43,459 bases of DNA from CAADGL01 sp964643885 (GCA_964643885.1 CAZXUI010000034.1:1-43459); one strand, 5' to 3'; shown: positions 32,699 to 40,935, numbered from the stretch's first letter. Notes: a model not told the origin generated them from the letters alone. Numbers and translations: made by a program.

Positions 32699-35433
32699 GA
32701 ATCGCTCTCCGTCGAGCGGGCCAGCTCCTGAAGGAGCGCCGCCGCGTGCTGGCCGGCGGCCTGTTCGCTCTCGCCGCGGGCCTGGTAGAGCTCGGCCAGC
32801 CTGTCGCGCACGTAGCGCACGGTGGAGTGATCGGCGCCGCTGAGGGCGAGGTAGCCGCGGAGCGAATCGACCAGAATGGGCTCCGCCTCGTCCAGCCGGC
32901 CGGCCTGAATGAGGCACTCGGCCAACTGCAAATGACTGGAAAGCGTGATGTAGTGCCAGGCAGGGAACGCGGTTTGCGAGGTATCGACGGCCTGCGTGGC
33001 CCATTCGATCGCCCGCTCGAGCTCGCCCGCTTCGCGCCACAGACTCGCCAGCGCCTGCTGCACGAGCACGACGTTGGGCGTCTCGCCCGGCAGCGCGCGG
33101 CACATCTCGAGCGCCGTGTGGTAGTGGGTGTCCGCGGCCGCGTAGTCCGCCTGCTTGCGGCTGATGCGGCCGAGGGCGTAGTGGCTGAGCGCGACGCGTT
33201 TGTGCGGCTCGCCGAAGACCCGGCGGCGCATGGCGAGCGCTTGGAGCATCAGATCGCGGGCCTGCGCGAAGTCGCGCTGCTCGGCCCGCAGCATGGCCAG
33301 GTCTTCCAGGGCGTCGGCGACGTCCGGCCCGCCGTCGGGCGCGAGGTCGCGCTGCGCCGCGAGCACGCTCGACAGATGCGCGTCGGCGAGATCGAGCTGA
33401 CCCATGTACATCCGCAGCGATCCGAGCGTCCGCCGCGTGGCGAGCACGTCTGCGTGGTCGGGCGGAAGCTGGGCCCGGCGGGTCTGGAGCGATTCCTCCA
33501 ACAGTGTCGCAGCCTCCTCACGGTCGTCGGCGCCGAAGAGCGTGCGGGCCAGGTCGTGCCGGGCCGCGGCGACGTCGAGGTGGTCGGGGCCGTGGAGCTG
33601 CTCGCGGATCGCCAGCGCCTGGCGAAGCTGATGGCGGGCCCGGTTGCCGATGCCGAAGCGGGCGTAGGTGTTGCCCAGCAGCGAGCGCAGGTCCGCCTCC
33701 AGGTCGGGGTCGCTGGCGTCGTCCGCGTCGATTCTGCGCTCGGCCTCGGCCAGCAGATCGCGGACGGTCATTTCGCCGGCGGTCCAGCGCGGGTCGGCCG
33801 AGAAGAGCAGCTCTTCGAGGAACGCCCGCGTGCGTTCGGCGCGTGCGGCGGCCAGGCCGGCCCGCTGTGCTTCGCGGGCGGCTGCGGTTCGGGCGAGCAG
33901 CGCGGCGTCCCGCTCCGCGGCGATGCGCGTCGCCTGTAGCGTGGCCACGACGCCGAACGCAGCGACCATCAGCACGAACGCGGCCGCGGCGCTGAAGGCG
34001 AGCTTGTGGCGGCTGATCATGCGGCGAAGCTGGTAGGCGGCGCTGGGGGCGCGGGCGAGGATCGGCTGCCCGTCGAGAAAGCGCTTCACGTCTTCTGAGA
34101 GCTGCGAGACGCTGGCGTAGCGGCGGTCGGCGTCCTTCTCGAGCGACTTGAGCAGGATCGTCTCGAGATCGCCACGAAGCTGCACGTTGTAGGAGCTGGG
34201 CCGCGGCGGCGCGTCGTCGCGGATTGCCCGCAACGTCTCGAACGGCACGTCCGGCAGCGGTCGGTGCGGCAGATGATCCGTCAGCAGCTCGTAGAGAATC
34301 ACGCCCAGCGAGTAAACGTCGCTGCGGACGTCGACCTCGGCCGACCGTCCGCCGGCCTGCTCGGGGCTCATGTAGGGCAGCGTTCCGAGGATGCGGCCGA
34401 CCTCTTCGGGCCCGCAGGTGAGGGTGACGTCGGAGTCGGTGGCGCGGGCGAGGCCGAAGTCGAGGATGTGCGGGTTGCCGTCGTTGTCGACCAGGATGTT
34501 CGAGGGCTTGAGGTCGCGGTGAATGACGCCGCGCTGGTGGGCGTAGATCACAGGCTGGCAGACGCGGTGAAACAGCCGCAGGCGCTGTTCGATGTCGAGA
34601 TCCGCGCGGCGGACGAACGTGTTCAGCGGCGCGCCTTCGATCAGCTCCATGGCGAAGAAGCGCTGCCCGTCCTCCGCCTGGCCGGCCTCGTAGATGGCGG
34701 CGATGCCGGGGTGACGCAGGCGGGCGAGCGATTCCACTTCGCGCTCGAAACGGCGGACATCGCGGCTGGCCCAACGACCGGTCGGAGACCGGTCCCCCAT
34801 GCTTCCGCGACCGGTCGGAGACCGGTCCCCCATGCTTCCGCGACCGGTCGGAGACCGGTCCCCCATGCTTTCGCGACCGGTCGGAGACCGGTCCCCCACG
34901 TTTTCGCGACCGGTCGGAGACCGGTCCCCCATGCTTTCGCGACCGGTCGGAGACCGGTCCCCCACGTTNNNNNNNNNNNNNNNNNNNNNNNNNNNNNNNN
35001 NNNNNNNNNNNNNNNNNNNNNNNNNNNNNNNNNNNNNNNNNNNNNNNNNNNNNNNNNNNNNNNNNNNNTCGCGACCGGTCGGAGACCGGTCCCCCACGTT
35101 CTCGCGACCGGTCGGAGACCGGTCCCCCAGGTGGCTGCCCGGCAGGTCACGAAGGACCTTGAGCGCGACGCTGCGGCGCGGCGTCTGCTGCTCGGCCTCG
35201 AAGACCAGCCCCTGACCGCCTTCGCCGATCAGCCGGCGGAGCGTATAGGAGCCCAGCCGCCGCGGCAGCCGGCCGGCAGACGGCGGAGCGACCTGGGCGA
35301 GCTGGGCGAATTCGCGGCGCAGCGCCGCCGCCCGGCCGCGGCAGACTTCGCAGGTCGACAGGTGCCGCTCGAGCTCCGGTGCGTCCCGGTCGACCCAGCT
35401 CCAGAGCTGTTCGTCTGATATCGTGCAGAGCAC
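32695..35433 (-). CDS. Ser/Thr protein kinase with anti-sigma-like zinc motif, repeat insertion, membrane helix and TPRs
   Basis: About 912 residues including the gap. Order: an N-terminal H24-x3-C28-x2-C31 motif (ERHLSTCEVCRGR), as in zinc-binding anti-sigma domains; a kinase domain with GEGGQGLV, VALK lysine K92, FEREVESLARLRHP (alpha-C), HRDLKPSNIL, DFGLA and MSPEQ; a membrane helix (LAFSAAAAFVLMVAAFGVV); a charged coiled coil; and about eight TPR-like units to the end. Eight visible 11-residue repeats (GDRSPTGRESM-type) plus the gap are inserted between K92 and alpha-C. The GTG at 35433 follows GAGGA by seven bases; a GTG at 35508 is also in frame but lies at the predicted transcription start. 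It overlaps the ECF sigma gene by GTGA, suggesting that the kinase controls that sigma factor. Confidence 0.85.
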   Translation of the reverse strand: MLCTISDEQLWSWVDRDAPELERHLSTCEVCRGRAAALRREFAQLAQVAPPSAGRLPRRLGSYTLRRLIGEGGQGLVFEAEQQTPRRSVALKVLRDLPGSHLGDRSPTGRENVGDRSPTGRXXXXXXXXXXXXXXXXXXXXXXXXXXXXXXXXXXNVGDRSPTGRESMGDRSPTGRENVGDRSPTGRESMGDRSPTGRGSMGDRSPTGRGSMGDRSPTGRWASRDVRRFEREVESLARLRHPGIAAIYEAGQAEDGQRFFAMELIEGAPLNTFVRRADLDIEQRLRLFHRVCQPVIYAHQRGVIHRDLKPSNILVDNDGNPHILDFGLARATDSDVTLTCGPEEVGRILGTLPYMSPEQAGGRSAEVDVRSDVYSLGVILYELLTDHLPHRPLPDVPFETLRAIRDDAPPRPSSYNVQLRGDLETILLKSLEKDADRRYASVSQLSEDVKRFLDGQPILARAPSAAYQLRRMISRHKLAFSAAAAFVLMVAAFGVVATLQATRIAAERDAALLARTAAAREAQRAGLAAARAERTRAFLEELLFSADPRWTAGEMTVRDLLAEAERRIDADDASDPDLEADLRSLLGNTYARFGIGNRARHQLRQALAIREQLHGPDHLDVAAARHDLARTLFGADDREEAATLLEESLQTRRAQLPPDHADVLATRRTLGSLRMYMGQLDLADAHLSSVLAAQRDLAPDGGPDVADALEDLAMLRAEQRDFAQARDLMLQALAMRRRVFGEPHKRVALSHYALGRISRKQADYAAADTHYHTALEMCRALPGETPNVVLVQQALASLWREAGELERAIEWATQAVDTSQTAFPAWHYITLSSHLQLAECLIQAGRLDEAEPILVDSLRGYLALSGADHSTVRYVRDRLAELYQARGESEQAAGQHAAALLQELARSTESDS
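34775..35130. repeat. 33-bp in-frame minisatellite inside the kinase gene
   Basis: Units start at 34775, 34808, 34841, 34874, 34907, 34940, then after the gap at 35072 and 35105. All are spaced exactly 33 bp and contain two copies of the palindrome GACCGGTC separated by GGA. Read on the coding strand each gives 11 residues GDRSPTGR followed by ESM, ENV or GSM. The distance 34940-35072 is 132 bp, four periods. Single degenerate copies lie at about 31976-32070. Confidence 0.92.
34969..35068. other. Assembly gap (100 N) inside the 33-bp array
   Basis: 100 unknown bases lie within the repeat array, where short-read assembly would be expected to fail. The true number of repeat units is therefore unknown, although phase is kept across the gap. 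Confidence 0.95.
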
Positions 35434-35513
35434 CGCCCGATCCTCATCGTGCCGGCGGGTTCGCCGCCCTCGCGTTCGTTTCGGCCACTTCGCCGCGTGA
35501 TTCCCCACCAGCC

Positions 35514-35542
35514 ATTATTCAACGTCCCAGGGGGCATGCCAG
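35514..35542 (-). promoter_or_regulatory. Candidate promoter of the kinase-sigma operon
   Basis: Minus strand: -35 CTGGCA (35542-35537, 4/6), 17-bp spacer, -10 AATAAT (35519-35514, 5/6). The predicted start near 35507 favours the kinase start at 35433. A 12-bp direct duplication GATTTCCGGGGC lies just upstream at 35584-35607. Confidence 0.45.
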
Positions 35543-35740
35543 CGAAATTTCCGATCCGCGGGTGGGCCGGCCGGGCGGGGCGAGATTTCCGGGGCGATTT
35601 CCGGGGCGGCGATCCGGCGGCCGGCGTGCTGCGGTGTCTTAGCGGGCGGAAGGGGTTGGGAAGCAGGGCGGGCCGAAAATGCGGCCGCGCTGCCGGGGCG
35701 GGGGCGGCCGGCGTATGGCGCGAGTCTGGAGCGGACGGTG

Positions 35741-37144
35741 ATGAGCAGCTTTGCGAGGGCGTTGCTGATATTGGCCGTGGCCGGGTTCGCAACGTGGCCC
35801 GCGGCGGCCGACGTGACAGAGTGGACGCGGCTGCTCCCGGCGACGCCGATCACGAGCGACATCTTCAGCTATGACCTGGCGTTCGACGGGCGGACGGTGA
35901 TCGGCGGGGCGCCGTTCGGCACGTACTCGGGGGTGCAGCAGCCGGGCCGTGCGTTCGTCTTCGAGCTGGTCGGCGATTCATGGGAGCAAACGGCGCTGCT
36001 CACGCCGCCCGTGCTGCAAACGAATGCGTGGTTCGGCATCGGCGTGGCCGTGGATGGTGATTTCCTGGCTGTCGGCGCGCCCGGCGAGAATTCGCCTACG
36101 ACCGACGCCGGTGCGGTCTACGTGTATGTTCGTGTCGGAGGCGCGTGGGTGCCGGCCGGGCGGCTTGTGGCGGACACGCCGACCGAGGACGCGAGCTTCG
36201 GCGTTTCGCTGGCGCTACAGGGCGACCGGCTGATCGTCGGGGCACCGGGCGACAGCAGCGAGGGCATTCCGTTCGCGGGGGCCGTGTACGTGTTCGAACG
36301 GATCGGCGGCATCTGGACGCAGGTCGACAAGCTGACGGCGTCGGATGCCGTGGAAGGGGATCTGCTGGGCGATTCCGTCGCGCTCGATGGAGATGAGATT
36401 GTCGCCGGCGCGCCGCTGGTGGATCACACCGGAGTGACCGACGCGGGCGCGGCCTACGTCTTTCGGCTCGTGGGCGGGACGTGGCAGGAGATCACGCGGC
36501 TGGAGGCGGGCGACCCGCTGGAGGAGGCGGAGTTCGGCCGGTCTGTGGCGGTCCGCGGCGGGCGGATCGTGGTCGGTGCGCCGCGGCACGACACCGCCGG
36601 CCAGGATCGGGCGGGCGCGGCGTACGTTTTCACTCAGCAGGGTGGGGTGTGGTCGTTCGAGACGCAGTTGACCGCCCACGACGGCGAAGGCGGCGACCTG
36701 TACGGCATCGACGTGGACGTGGATCGGGGCACGATCCTGGTCGGGTCCTATCTGAATACGCATGCGACCGGGACCGGCAGCACATATGTCTATCAGCGGT
36801 CGGGGGGAGCGTGGAACTTCGTCACGAAGGTGTTCGCGTCGGACCCGGGGGGCTTGCTGCTGGGCTGGCGCGTCTGTCTGCGCAATGATCTGGCCGCGAT
36901 GGCGGCGCCGTTCTACCAGACGAATCGCGGTGCGGCCTATGTCTTTCGCGGGCTGGCGGCCTGCCCGGCCGACCTGGACGGCGATGGGGCCGTGGGCTTT
37001 TCGGACCTGGTCCAACTGCTCGCGAGCTTCGGCACGGCCAGCGGCGCGCTGCTGGAGGACGGAGACCTGAACGGGGACGGGGCCGTCGGCTTCGACGACA
37101 TGGTGCTGCTGCTGGCCGCGTATGGGGCGGACTGCCCGGGGTGA
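35741..37144 (+). CDS. Secreted FG-GAP propeller protein with dockerin-like C-terminus
   Basis: The 467-residue protein has a signal peptide (MSSFARALLILAVAGFATW, cleavage near AAADV). About seven integrin-alpha-type FG-GAP repeats follow, recognisable as V(A/I)-x-G-A-P-x(4-8)-G-x-x-Y-V-(Y/F): VIGGAPFGTYSGVQQPGRAFVF, VGAPGENSPTTDAGAVYVY, VGAPGDSSEGIPFAGAVYVF, VGAPRHDTAGQDRAGAAYVF. The last about 60 residues carry two dockerin-like loops, DLDGDGAVGFSDLVQLLASFG and DLNGDGAVGFDDMVLLLAAYG. It is probably an exported, calcium-binding surface protein; no enzyme motif is seen. GGAG lies nine bases before this ATG; an in-frame GTG precedes it directly. It is divergent from the kinase operon. Confidence 0.85.
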   Translation: MSSFARALLILAVAGFATWPAAADVTEWTRLLPATPITSDIFSYDLAFDGRTVIGGAPFGTYSGVQQPGRAFVFELVGDSWEQTALLTPPVLQTNAWFGIGVAVDGDFLAVGAPGENSPTTDAGAVYVYVRVGGAWVPAGRLVADTPTEDASFGVSLALQGDRLIVGAPGDSSEGIPFAGAVYVFERIGGIWTQVDKLTASDAVEGDLLGDSVALDGDEIVAGAPLVDHTGVTDAGAAYVFRLVGGTWQEITRLEAGDPLEEAEFGRSVAVRGGRIVVGAPRHDTAGQDRAGAAYVFTQQGGVWSFETQLTAHDGEGGDLYGIDVDVDRGTILVGSYLNTHATGTGSTYVYQRSGGAWNFVTKVFASDPGGLLLGWRVCLRNDLAAMAAPFYQTNRGAAYVFRGLAACPADLDGDGAVGFSDLVQLLASFGTASGALLEDGDLNGDGAVGFDDMVLLLAAYGADCPG

Positions 37145-37283
37145 GCGAGGGACGGCGGACGGCGCGGGCCGGCATGAGAACAAACTAGCGCCCGATGTGG
37201 CGGGTGCGGCTGATCGTGTCCGAGGCCGGAAGGCGGCCGGGTGGTGATTCCCGGCGAGAACCGGCTGCCGAAAGGCTGAGGCA

Positions 37284-37308
37284 CGGCGGTCCGCCCGCCG
37301 CAATTTTT
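37284..37308 (+). terminator. Candidate intrinsic terminator
   Basis: CGGCGG-TCCGC-CCGCCG stem-loop followed by CAATTTTT. It lies 140 bp after the FG-GAP/dockerin gene and just before the convergent lipoprotein gene end. Confidence 0.45.
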
Positions 37309-37349
37309 CCGCGACGGGGCGAGGGGGCGAGCGGCTCCGGCGGCCGGCG

Positions 37350-38417
37350 CTACTCTTCCTTGGGTACTTCCAGTGAGAAGGTGCGTTCGATGAGCGGCTC
37401 CTCGTTGCCCTCGACATAGAGCTTGGCGACGAAGTCGACCATGCCGGTTCGCTTGAGCGTTTCGACCGGGATGGTGAACGAGATGCCGCGGATCGGGTTG
37501 GCCTTCGACCAGACGAACTCCTCTTCGAAGAGCTGCTCGCGGCCTTCCTCCGGCGTGATCACGACGCGGAAAGGGTTGCGGTCGCACTCGTCGGGCAATT
37601 CCGTGACCGCCAGCAGGAAGGAGGGAAGCGTGATCGGAATCTCCTTGGTGTCCTCGTAGCGGCCGTCGTACCAGTCGGTCGCGACCAGGAGCATGTCCTT
37701 CTTGAACTTCACTTTGATCCGGATCGGGGCGACATTGCTGTACAGGTCGTGCGCCAGCTCCTGTGCGGCGTTGACGGCCAGCTCCTCGGGAGTCGCCCGG
37801 GGCGGGGCGCCCTGCTGCGAGTCTTCGTAGGCGATCGGGGGAGATGAGTAGGCGAAGACGTACTGGCCGGTGGCGGTGTCGAGCACGCGGATCGATCCGG
37901 AGACGGTCGCGCGGTGGGTGAAGATTTCGCGAATGTCCTCGCCGACGACCACCGGCTGGCCCGTGCGGCGGTCGCGGACGATGCGGCCCTTGTTGTCCCT
38001 GGCGTAGCGCGGGATGCGCTTCTCGTGCCGCTCGCGGGTGGTCTCGTAGGCGGTGATGTGCGGCACGATCAGCGCCTGGGCCGACTGGATCTTGCCGGCC
38101 GGGATGACGGTGGACGGATCCGACACGTCGGCCAGGCGCGAGAAATCCTGCTCGGCCAGAATCGCCTGCACCTCCGAGCGGCTCAGGACGGTGAACTGGC
38201 CGTTGCGGGCGAGGGCGGTCTCCAGCTCGTAGCCGGCCTGGCGGGCGGCCTCGGCCGCCTCTGGCTTGCCGGCGGTGAAGGGCATCACGGCGATCCGCTC
38301 GTACTTGTCGAATTCCCAGTCCGGGAAGCGCGTGATCTCCGTTCCGCGGCCGAAACCGTCACAACCGGTCGAGGCCAGCAGCAGAACAACGAGTGCCGGT
38401 AGCAGGGCGAGCTTCAT
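37350..38417 (-). CDS. CsgG-like lipoprotein, unknown function
   Basis: The 355-residue protein starts with a lipoprotein signal (MKLALLPALVVLLLASTGC; lipobox STGC, C19). The domain that follows resembles the CsgG/curli-assembly family fold: YERIAVMPFTAGKP, then GYELETALARNGQFTVLSRSEVQAILAEQDF, ALIVPHITAYETT and SGSIRVLDTATGQYVFAYSSPP. In that family the first strand, the 'xxLxxxGxFxVxxRxxxxxIL' helix and the later strands build an outer-membrane-associated ring or an accessory lipoprotein. The C-terminal roughly 110 residues form an extra beta-rich domain. GAGAGG lies before the start. It is downstream of the tiny lipoprotein and SH3 genes on the same strand. Confidence 0.75.
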   Translation of the reverse strand: MKLALLPALVVLLLASTGCDGFGRGTEITRFPDWEFDKYERIAVMPFTAGKPEAAEAARQAGYELETALARNGQFTVLSRSEVQAILAEQDFSRLADVSDPSTVIPAGKIQSAQALIVPHITAYETTRERHEKRIPRYARDNKGRIVRDRRTGQPVVVGEDIREIFTHRATVSGSIRVLDTATGQYVFAYSSPPIAYEDSQQGAPPRATPEELAVNAAQELAHDLYSNVAPIRIKVKFKKDMLLVATDWYDGRYEDTKEIPITLPSFLLAVTELPDECDRNPFRVVITPEEGREQLFEEEFVWSKANPIRGISFTIPVETLKRTGMVDFVAKLYVEGNEEPLIERTFSLEVPKEE

Positions 38418-38513
38418 GGGCAACCTCTCGAGTGGTGGCGCATCGCAGCGCGCGCCGCAGACCAACGGCCGACCCGGGGGACGGACGGCTGCGCCGCAGG
38501 TCGGTGCGGCCGA

Positions 38514-38702
38514 TCAGGCCGTGCCGGCGCCGGCGAAGATCGCGGCGATTGCATTCGAGAGCAGCGCCGACAGCCCGGTCGTGATCACCGAAGACCAGAT
38601 GGAGGTCAGTTGCTGGTCGCTCAGGCAGCCGCCGAGCTGGAGCATCGCGGCACCCGGAATCCACAGCCGAAGCAGACAAGCGCGGTTGAACCAGTATCTC
38701 AT
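38514..38702 (-). CDS. Small predicted lipoprotein (62 aa), paralog of the 432-671 product
   Basis: The 62-residue product starts MRYWFNRACLLRLW, has a lipobox LGGC with the candidate lipidated cysteine at residue 26, and a mature part of only about 37 residues ending in a hydrophobic Ala/Gly-rich helix (TGLSALLSNAIAAIFAG). The paralog at 432-671 also has NRA near residue 6 and the cysteine at residue 26. The internal ATG follows AAAGGA by about nine bases and is preferred over upstream in-frame starts. It sits between the SH3 protein (64 bp) and the CsgG-like lipoprotein (96 bp) on the same strand. Function unknown. Confidence 0.7.
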   Translation of the reverse strand: MRYWFNRACLLRLWIPGAAMLQLGGCLSDQQLTSIWSSVITTGLSALLSNAIAAIFAGAGTA

Positions 38703-38766
38703 CGTCGCGTCCTTTCGAAGAATCCGCCCCCCGAATCGCGGGGGCGGCCGCACATGATAGCCCGGG

Positions 38767-40080
38767 TCAGCGGCGCTCGCGAGGCGGCTGGCGGCGGGTT
38801 TCGGGCGTTCCGCTGAGCACGGTGATCGCTTCCACACGGATGACGTAGACCTCGTGCTTCTCATCCAGGTAGCGCGTGCCGCGCACGCCGACGTACTTAT
38901 TCAGGCACTTGGAGACGTCGATGCCGGTCTGGGGCGGGAACTCGACATAGGCGTCGACGCGGCCGCTGAGCGGGTCCTGGAGCTTGTAGCGCAGGCCGAA
39001 TTCACCGGCTTCGAGGGCGAAGGTCGGCAGGAGCTGACCGCGTGCGTCGAAGCCGGGGCGCGTCGTGGGTTCGCTGCGGGCCCGCTCGATGTCCTGCATC
39101 TCCTGCTCGTGGCGCTGCTGGCCTTGCGACTGCCGCGCGGCGATCTGGCGCGCCTCGACGAGAGCCTTCTGCCCGGCGATCCGCTTTTCGAGCTGCGCGA
39201 TCCAGGCGGAAGCGCGCTGGGCCGCGGCCGCGCTCTCCCGCTGCTCGGCGATCGGCCGCAGATCGGCAACGAGCGGAGCCCAATCGCGCTCGGCCAGAGG
39301 TTTGCCGACCTCGCCGGCGATTCGCTGTTCGACGGCGGCCAGGCGCTCGCCCCAGGGGCCGCCGATGCCGCCCGGCTGCGTCGCCGCGGGCTGCGTCGTG
39401 GCCGGAGAGGCGCCGGAATCGCCGGCGGCGACCGTCGTCGTGCCGCCGGCGCGAAGCCGGGCCGCGGTCGCGTCGTCGATCGGCTCGGCGAACTGGGACG
39501 AGACGAAGACACGCACGTCTGCGGGCGGAACGATGCGGAGCCAGTCCGGGCCGTAGTTGCCGAGTATCTCGACCATCGTGCCGCGCTCGAGGCGGGCGAT
39601 CACATCGGCCGAGAGCGGGTCGATGTTCGTGACGGTGCTGCCGACGCGGACGCGGAGCACTCCCGCCTCGACGTTCACCTTGCCGCGCGTCTCCGACTCG
39701 CGCTCGATGAACTCCGCCGCGACCAGCGAGTAGACGCCTTCCGGCGGGAGGCAGCGAAGCCAATCGCCCTCGCGGCCGTCGGCGCGGAGGACGAAGTCGC
39801 GATCGACCTGCCCGACCGGTGTGCTGTTGGTATCCGGACGCGAGCGGAGATAGACACGGTCACCCGTCACGCGAACCCAGAAGTCGGCCGCCGCGGGCTG
39901 CTCGGCCGGCTGTGTCTGGGCGGGCGGCTCTTCGCGCGGCGGCGTCGCCACGCCGGTTTCCTGGGCCGGGGCGGCGCCGGCCAGCAGCCATCCCAGGCCG
40001 CCCAGCGCCAGCAGGCGGAGGCGCTCACTCGATCGGAGGCGGACACGGGAAAAGACGGGGGACACGACGGGCTTCAACAT
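38767..40080 (-). CDS. Secreted protein with two bacterial SH3 domains
   Basis: The 437-residue protein has an N-terminal signal sequence (LRLLALGGLGWLLAGAAPAQ) and two SH3_3-type domains: DRVYLRSRPDTNSTPVGQVDRD...DWLRCLPPEGVYSLVAAEFIE (about 73-127) and GVLRVRVGSTVTNIDPLSADVIARLERG...DWLRIVPPADVRVFVSSQF (about 139-198). An Ala/Thr/Gln-rich linker, a coiled coil (about 245-330) and a C-terminal beta domain ending YVGVRGTRYLDEKHEVYVIRV follow. Exported SH3 domains typically bind peptidoglycan or other cell-wall parts, so a periplasmic, wall-linked role is likely. It is divergent from a sigma factor gene and may head the operon containing the tiny lipoprotein and CsgG-like genes. Confidence 0.83.
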   Translation of the reverse strand: MLKPVVSPVFSRVRLRSSERLRLLALGGLGWLLAGAAPAQETGVATPPREEPPAQTQPAEQPAAADFWVRVTGDRVYLRSRPDTNSTPVGQVDRDFVLRADGREGDWLRCLPPEGVYSLVAAEFIERESETRGKVNVEAGVLRVRVGSTVTNIDPLSADVIARLERGTMVEILGNYGPDWLRIVPPADVRVFVSSQFAEPIDDATAARLRAGGTTTVAAGDSGASPATTQPAATQPGGIGGPWGERLAAVEQRIAGEVGKPLAERDWAPLVADLRPIAEQRESAAAAQRASAWIAQLEKRIAGQKALVEARQIAARQSQGQQRHEQEMQDIERARSEPTTRPGFDARGQLLPTFALEAGEFGLRYKLQDPLSGRVDAYVEFPPQTGIDVSKCLNKYVGVRGTRYLDEKHEVYVIRVEAITVLSGTPETRRQPPRERR

Positions 40081-40186
40081 GAGCGTTCCTCCCTGAATCT
40101 CGTCTGAAGCTAGCCTTGCGTCCGAAAACTGTCAAACCGCTGCGGATCGTGCGCCGCCGGCCGGCCGCGGCGAGTTTTCGTTGCGA

Positions 40187-40231
40187 GCAACGTGCGGCGA
40201 GTGTGAATAACCGGGCAAGGTCGCACGTTGC
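40187..40231. promoter_or_regulatory. 10-bp inverted repeat in divergent sigma/SH3 spacer
   Basis: GCAACGTGCG (40187-40196) and CGCACGTTGC (40222-40231) are perfectly inverted, 25 bp apart, in the 184-bp region between the divergent SH3 and sigma genes. It could be a paired operator for one or both promoters. A smaller TTGC/GCAA pair lies at 40181-40190. Confidence 0.45.
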
Positions 40232-40264
40232 CGACATCAACCGAAACCCGTACGTTTTGCGAGC

Positions 40265-40897
40265 ATGGCGAAGTGGCCCGGTCGTCCGGAGCAAGACGGA
40301 TCGCTGCTGCGCGGCGGGGCGATCGCCGTCGCCGTGGCTGCCGGAAGCCGCAGCGCCTTCGAGCAGCTTCACGCGCGGCTGTCGCCGGCGATTCGGGCGA
40401 CGTTGCTGCGCCGCTGCGGCGGGCGACAGCACGTGGCCGAGGATCTGCTGCAACAGACCTGGACGCTCGTCTGGCAGTCAGTGTCACAGCGGCGGTATGA
40501 CCCGCATCGGGCGGCCATCTCCACCTTCGTCTATGCCGTCGCGAACAACGTTTGGCTGCAATACGCGCGAGGGAACATGCGCGAAGAGCTGCGGCCAATG
40601 CCGATGTCGGCCGGCGCGGACCTGGAGCGGGCGCTGGAGCTGGCCGAGCTGCTGGACGAGCTGCGGGCCTATCTTCGCGAGCCGGAGGCCCGCGGGGGGC
40701 TCAGCGACCTGGACCGCGAGATCGTCGTCGAGTCGGCCCGCGGCGTTACGGAGCGCGAGCTGGCGGGTCGGCTGGGGCTGGCTCCGAGCACTGTAAACTC
40801 ACGCAAACAAGCGACTTACGCGAAGATCAGAGAGGCGCTGGAGCGGCGCGGGTTCACCCGGGAGCTGGTCGAGCAGATGCCGCTGAACCTCGAATAA
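40265..40897 (+). CDS. ECF-like RNA polymerase sigma factor
   Basis: The 210-residue protein has a sigma region 2-like segment (FEQLHARLSPAIRATLLRRCGGRQHVAEDLLQQTWTLVWQ, then FVYAVANNVWLQYARGNMRE). It also has a region 4-like helix-turn-helix (LSDLDREIVVESARGVTERELAGRLGLAPSTVNSRKQATYAKIREAL). Its resemblance to other ECF factors is weaker than that of the sigma factor at 32114-32698. The next gene, 38 bp downstream, encodes a one-helix membrane protein that may be its partner. The ribosome-binding site is weak (GCGAG). An inverted repeat upstream may serve autoregulation. Confidence 0.82.
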   Translation: MAKWPGRPEQDGSLLRGGAIAVAVAAGSRSAFEQLHARLSPAIRATLLRRCGGRQHVAEDLLQQTWTLVWQSVSQRRYDPHRAAISTFVYAVANNVWLQYARGNMREELRPMPMSAGADLERALELAELLDELRAYLREPEARGGLSDLDREIVVESARGVTERELAGRLGLAPSTVNSRKQATYAKIREALERRGFTRELVEQMPLNLE

Positions 40898-40935
40898 CTC
40901 TCTTGGAGGCGGCAAGCTGCGAGGAGTACGCCGTC

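Noticed and set aside
34775..35130. CRISPR array
   Set aside because: The units are contiguous 33-bp copies with no unique spacers and no cas genes; they are an in-frame minisatellite.
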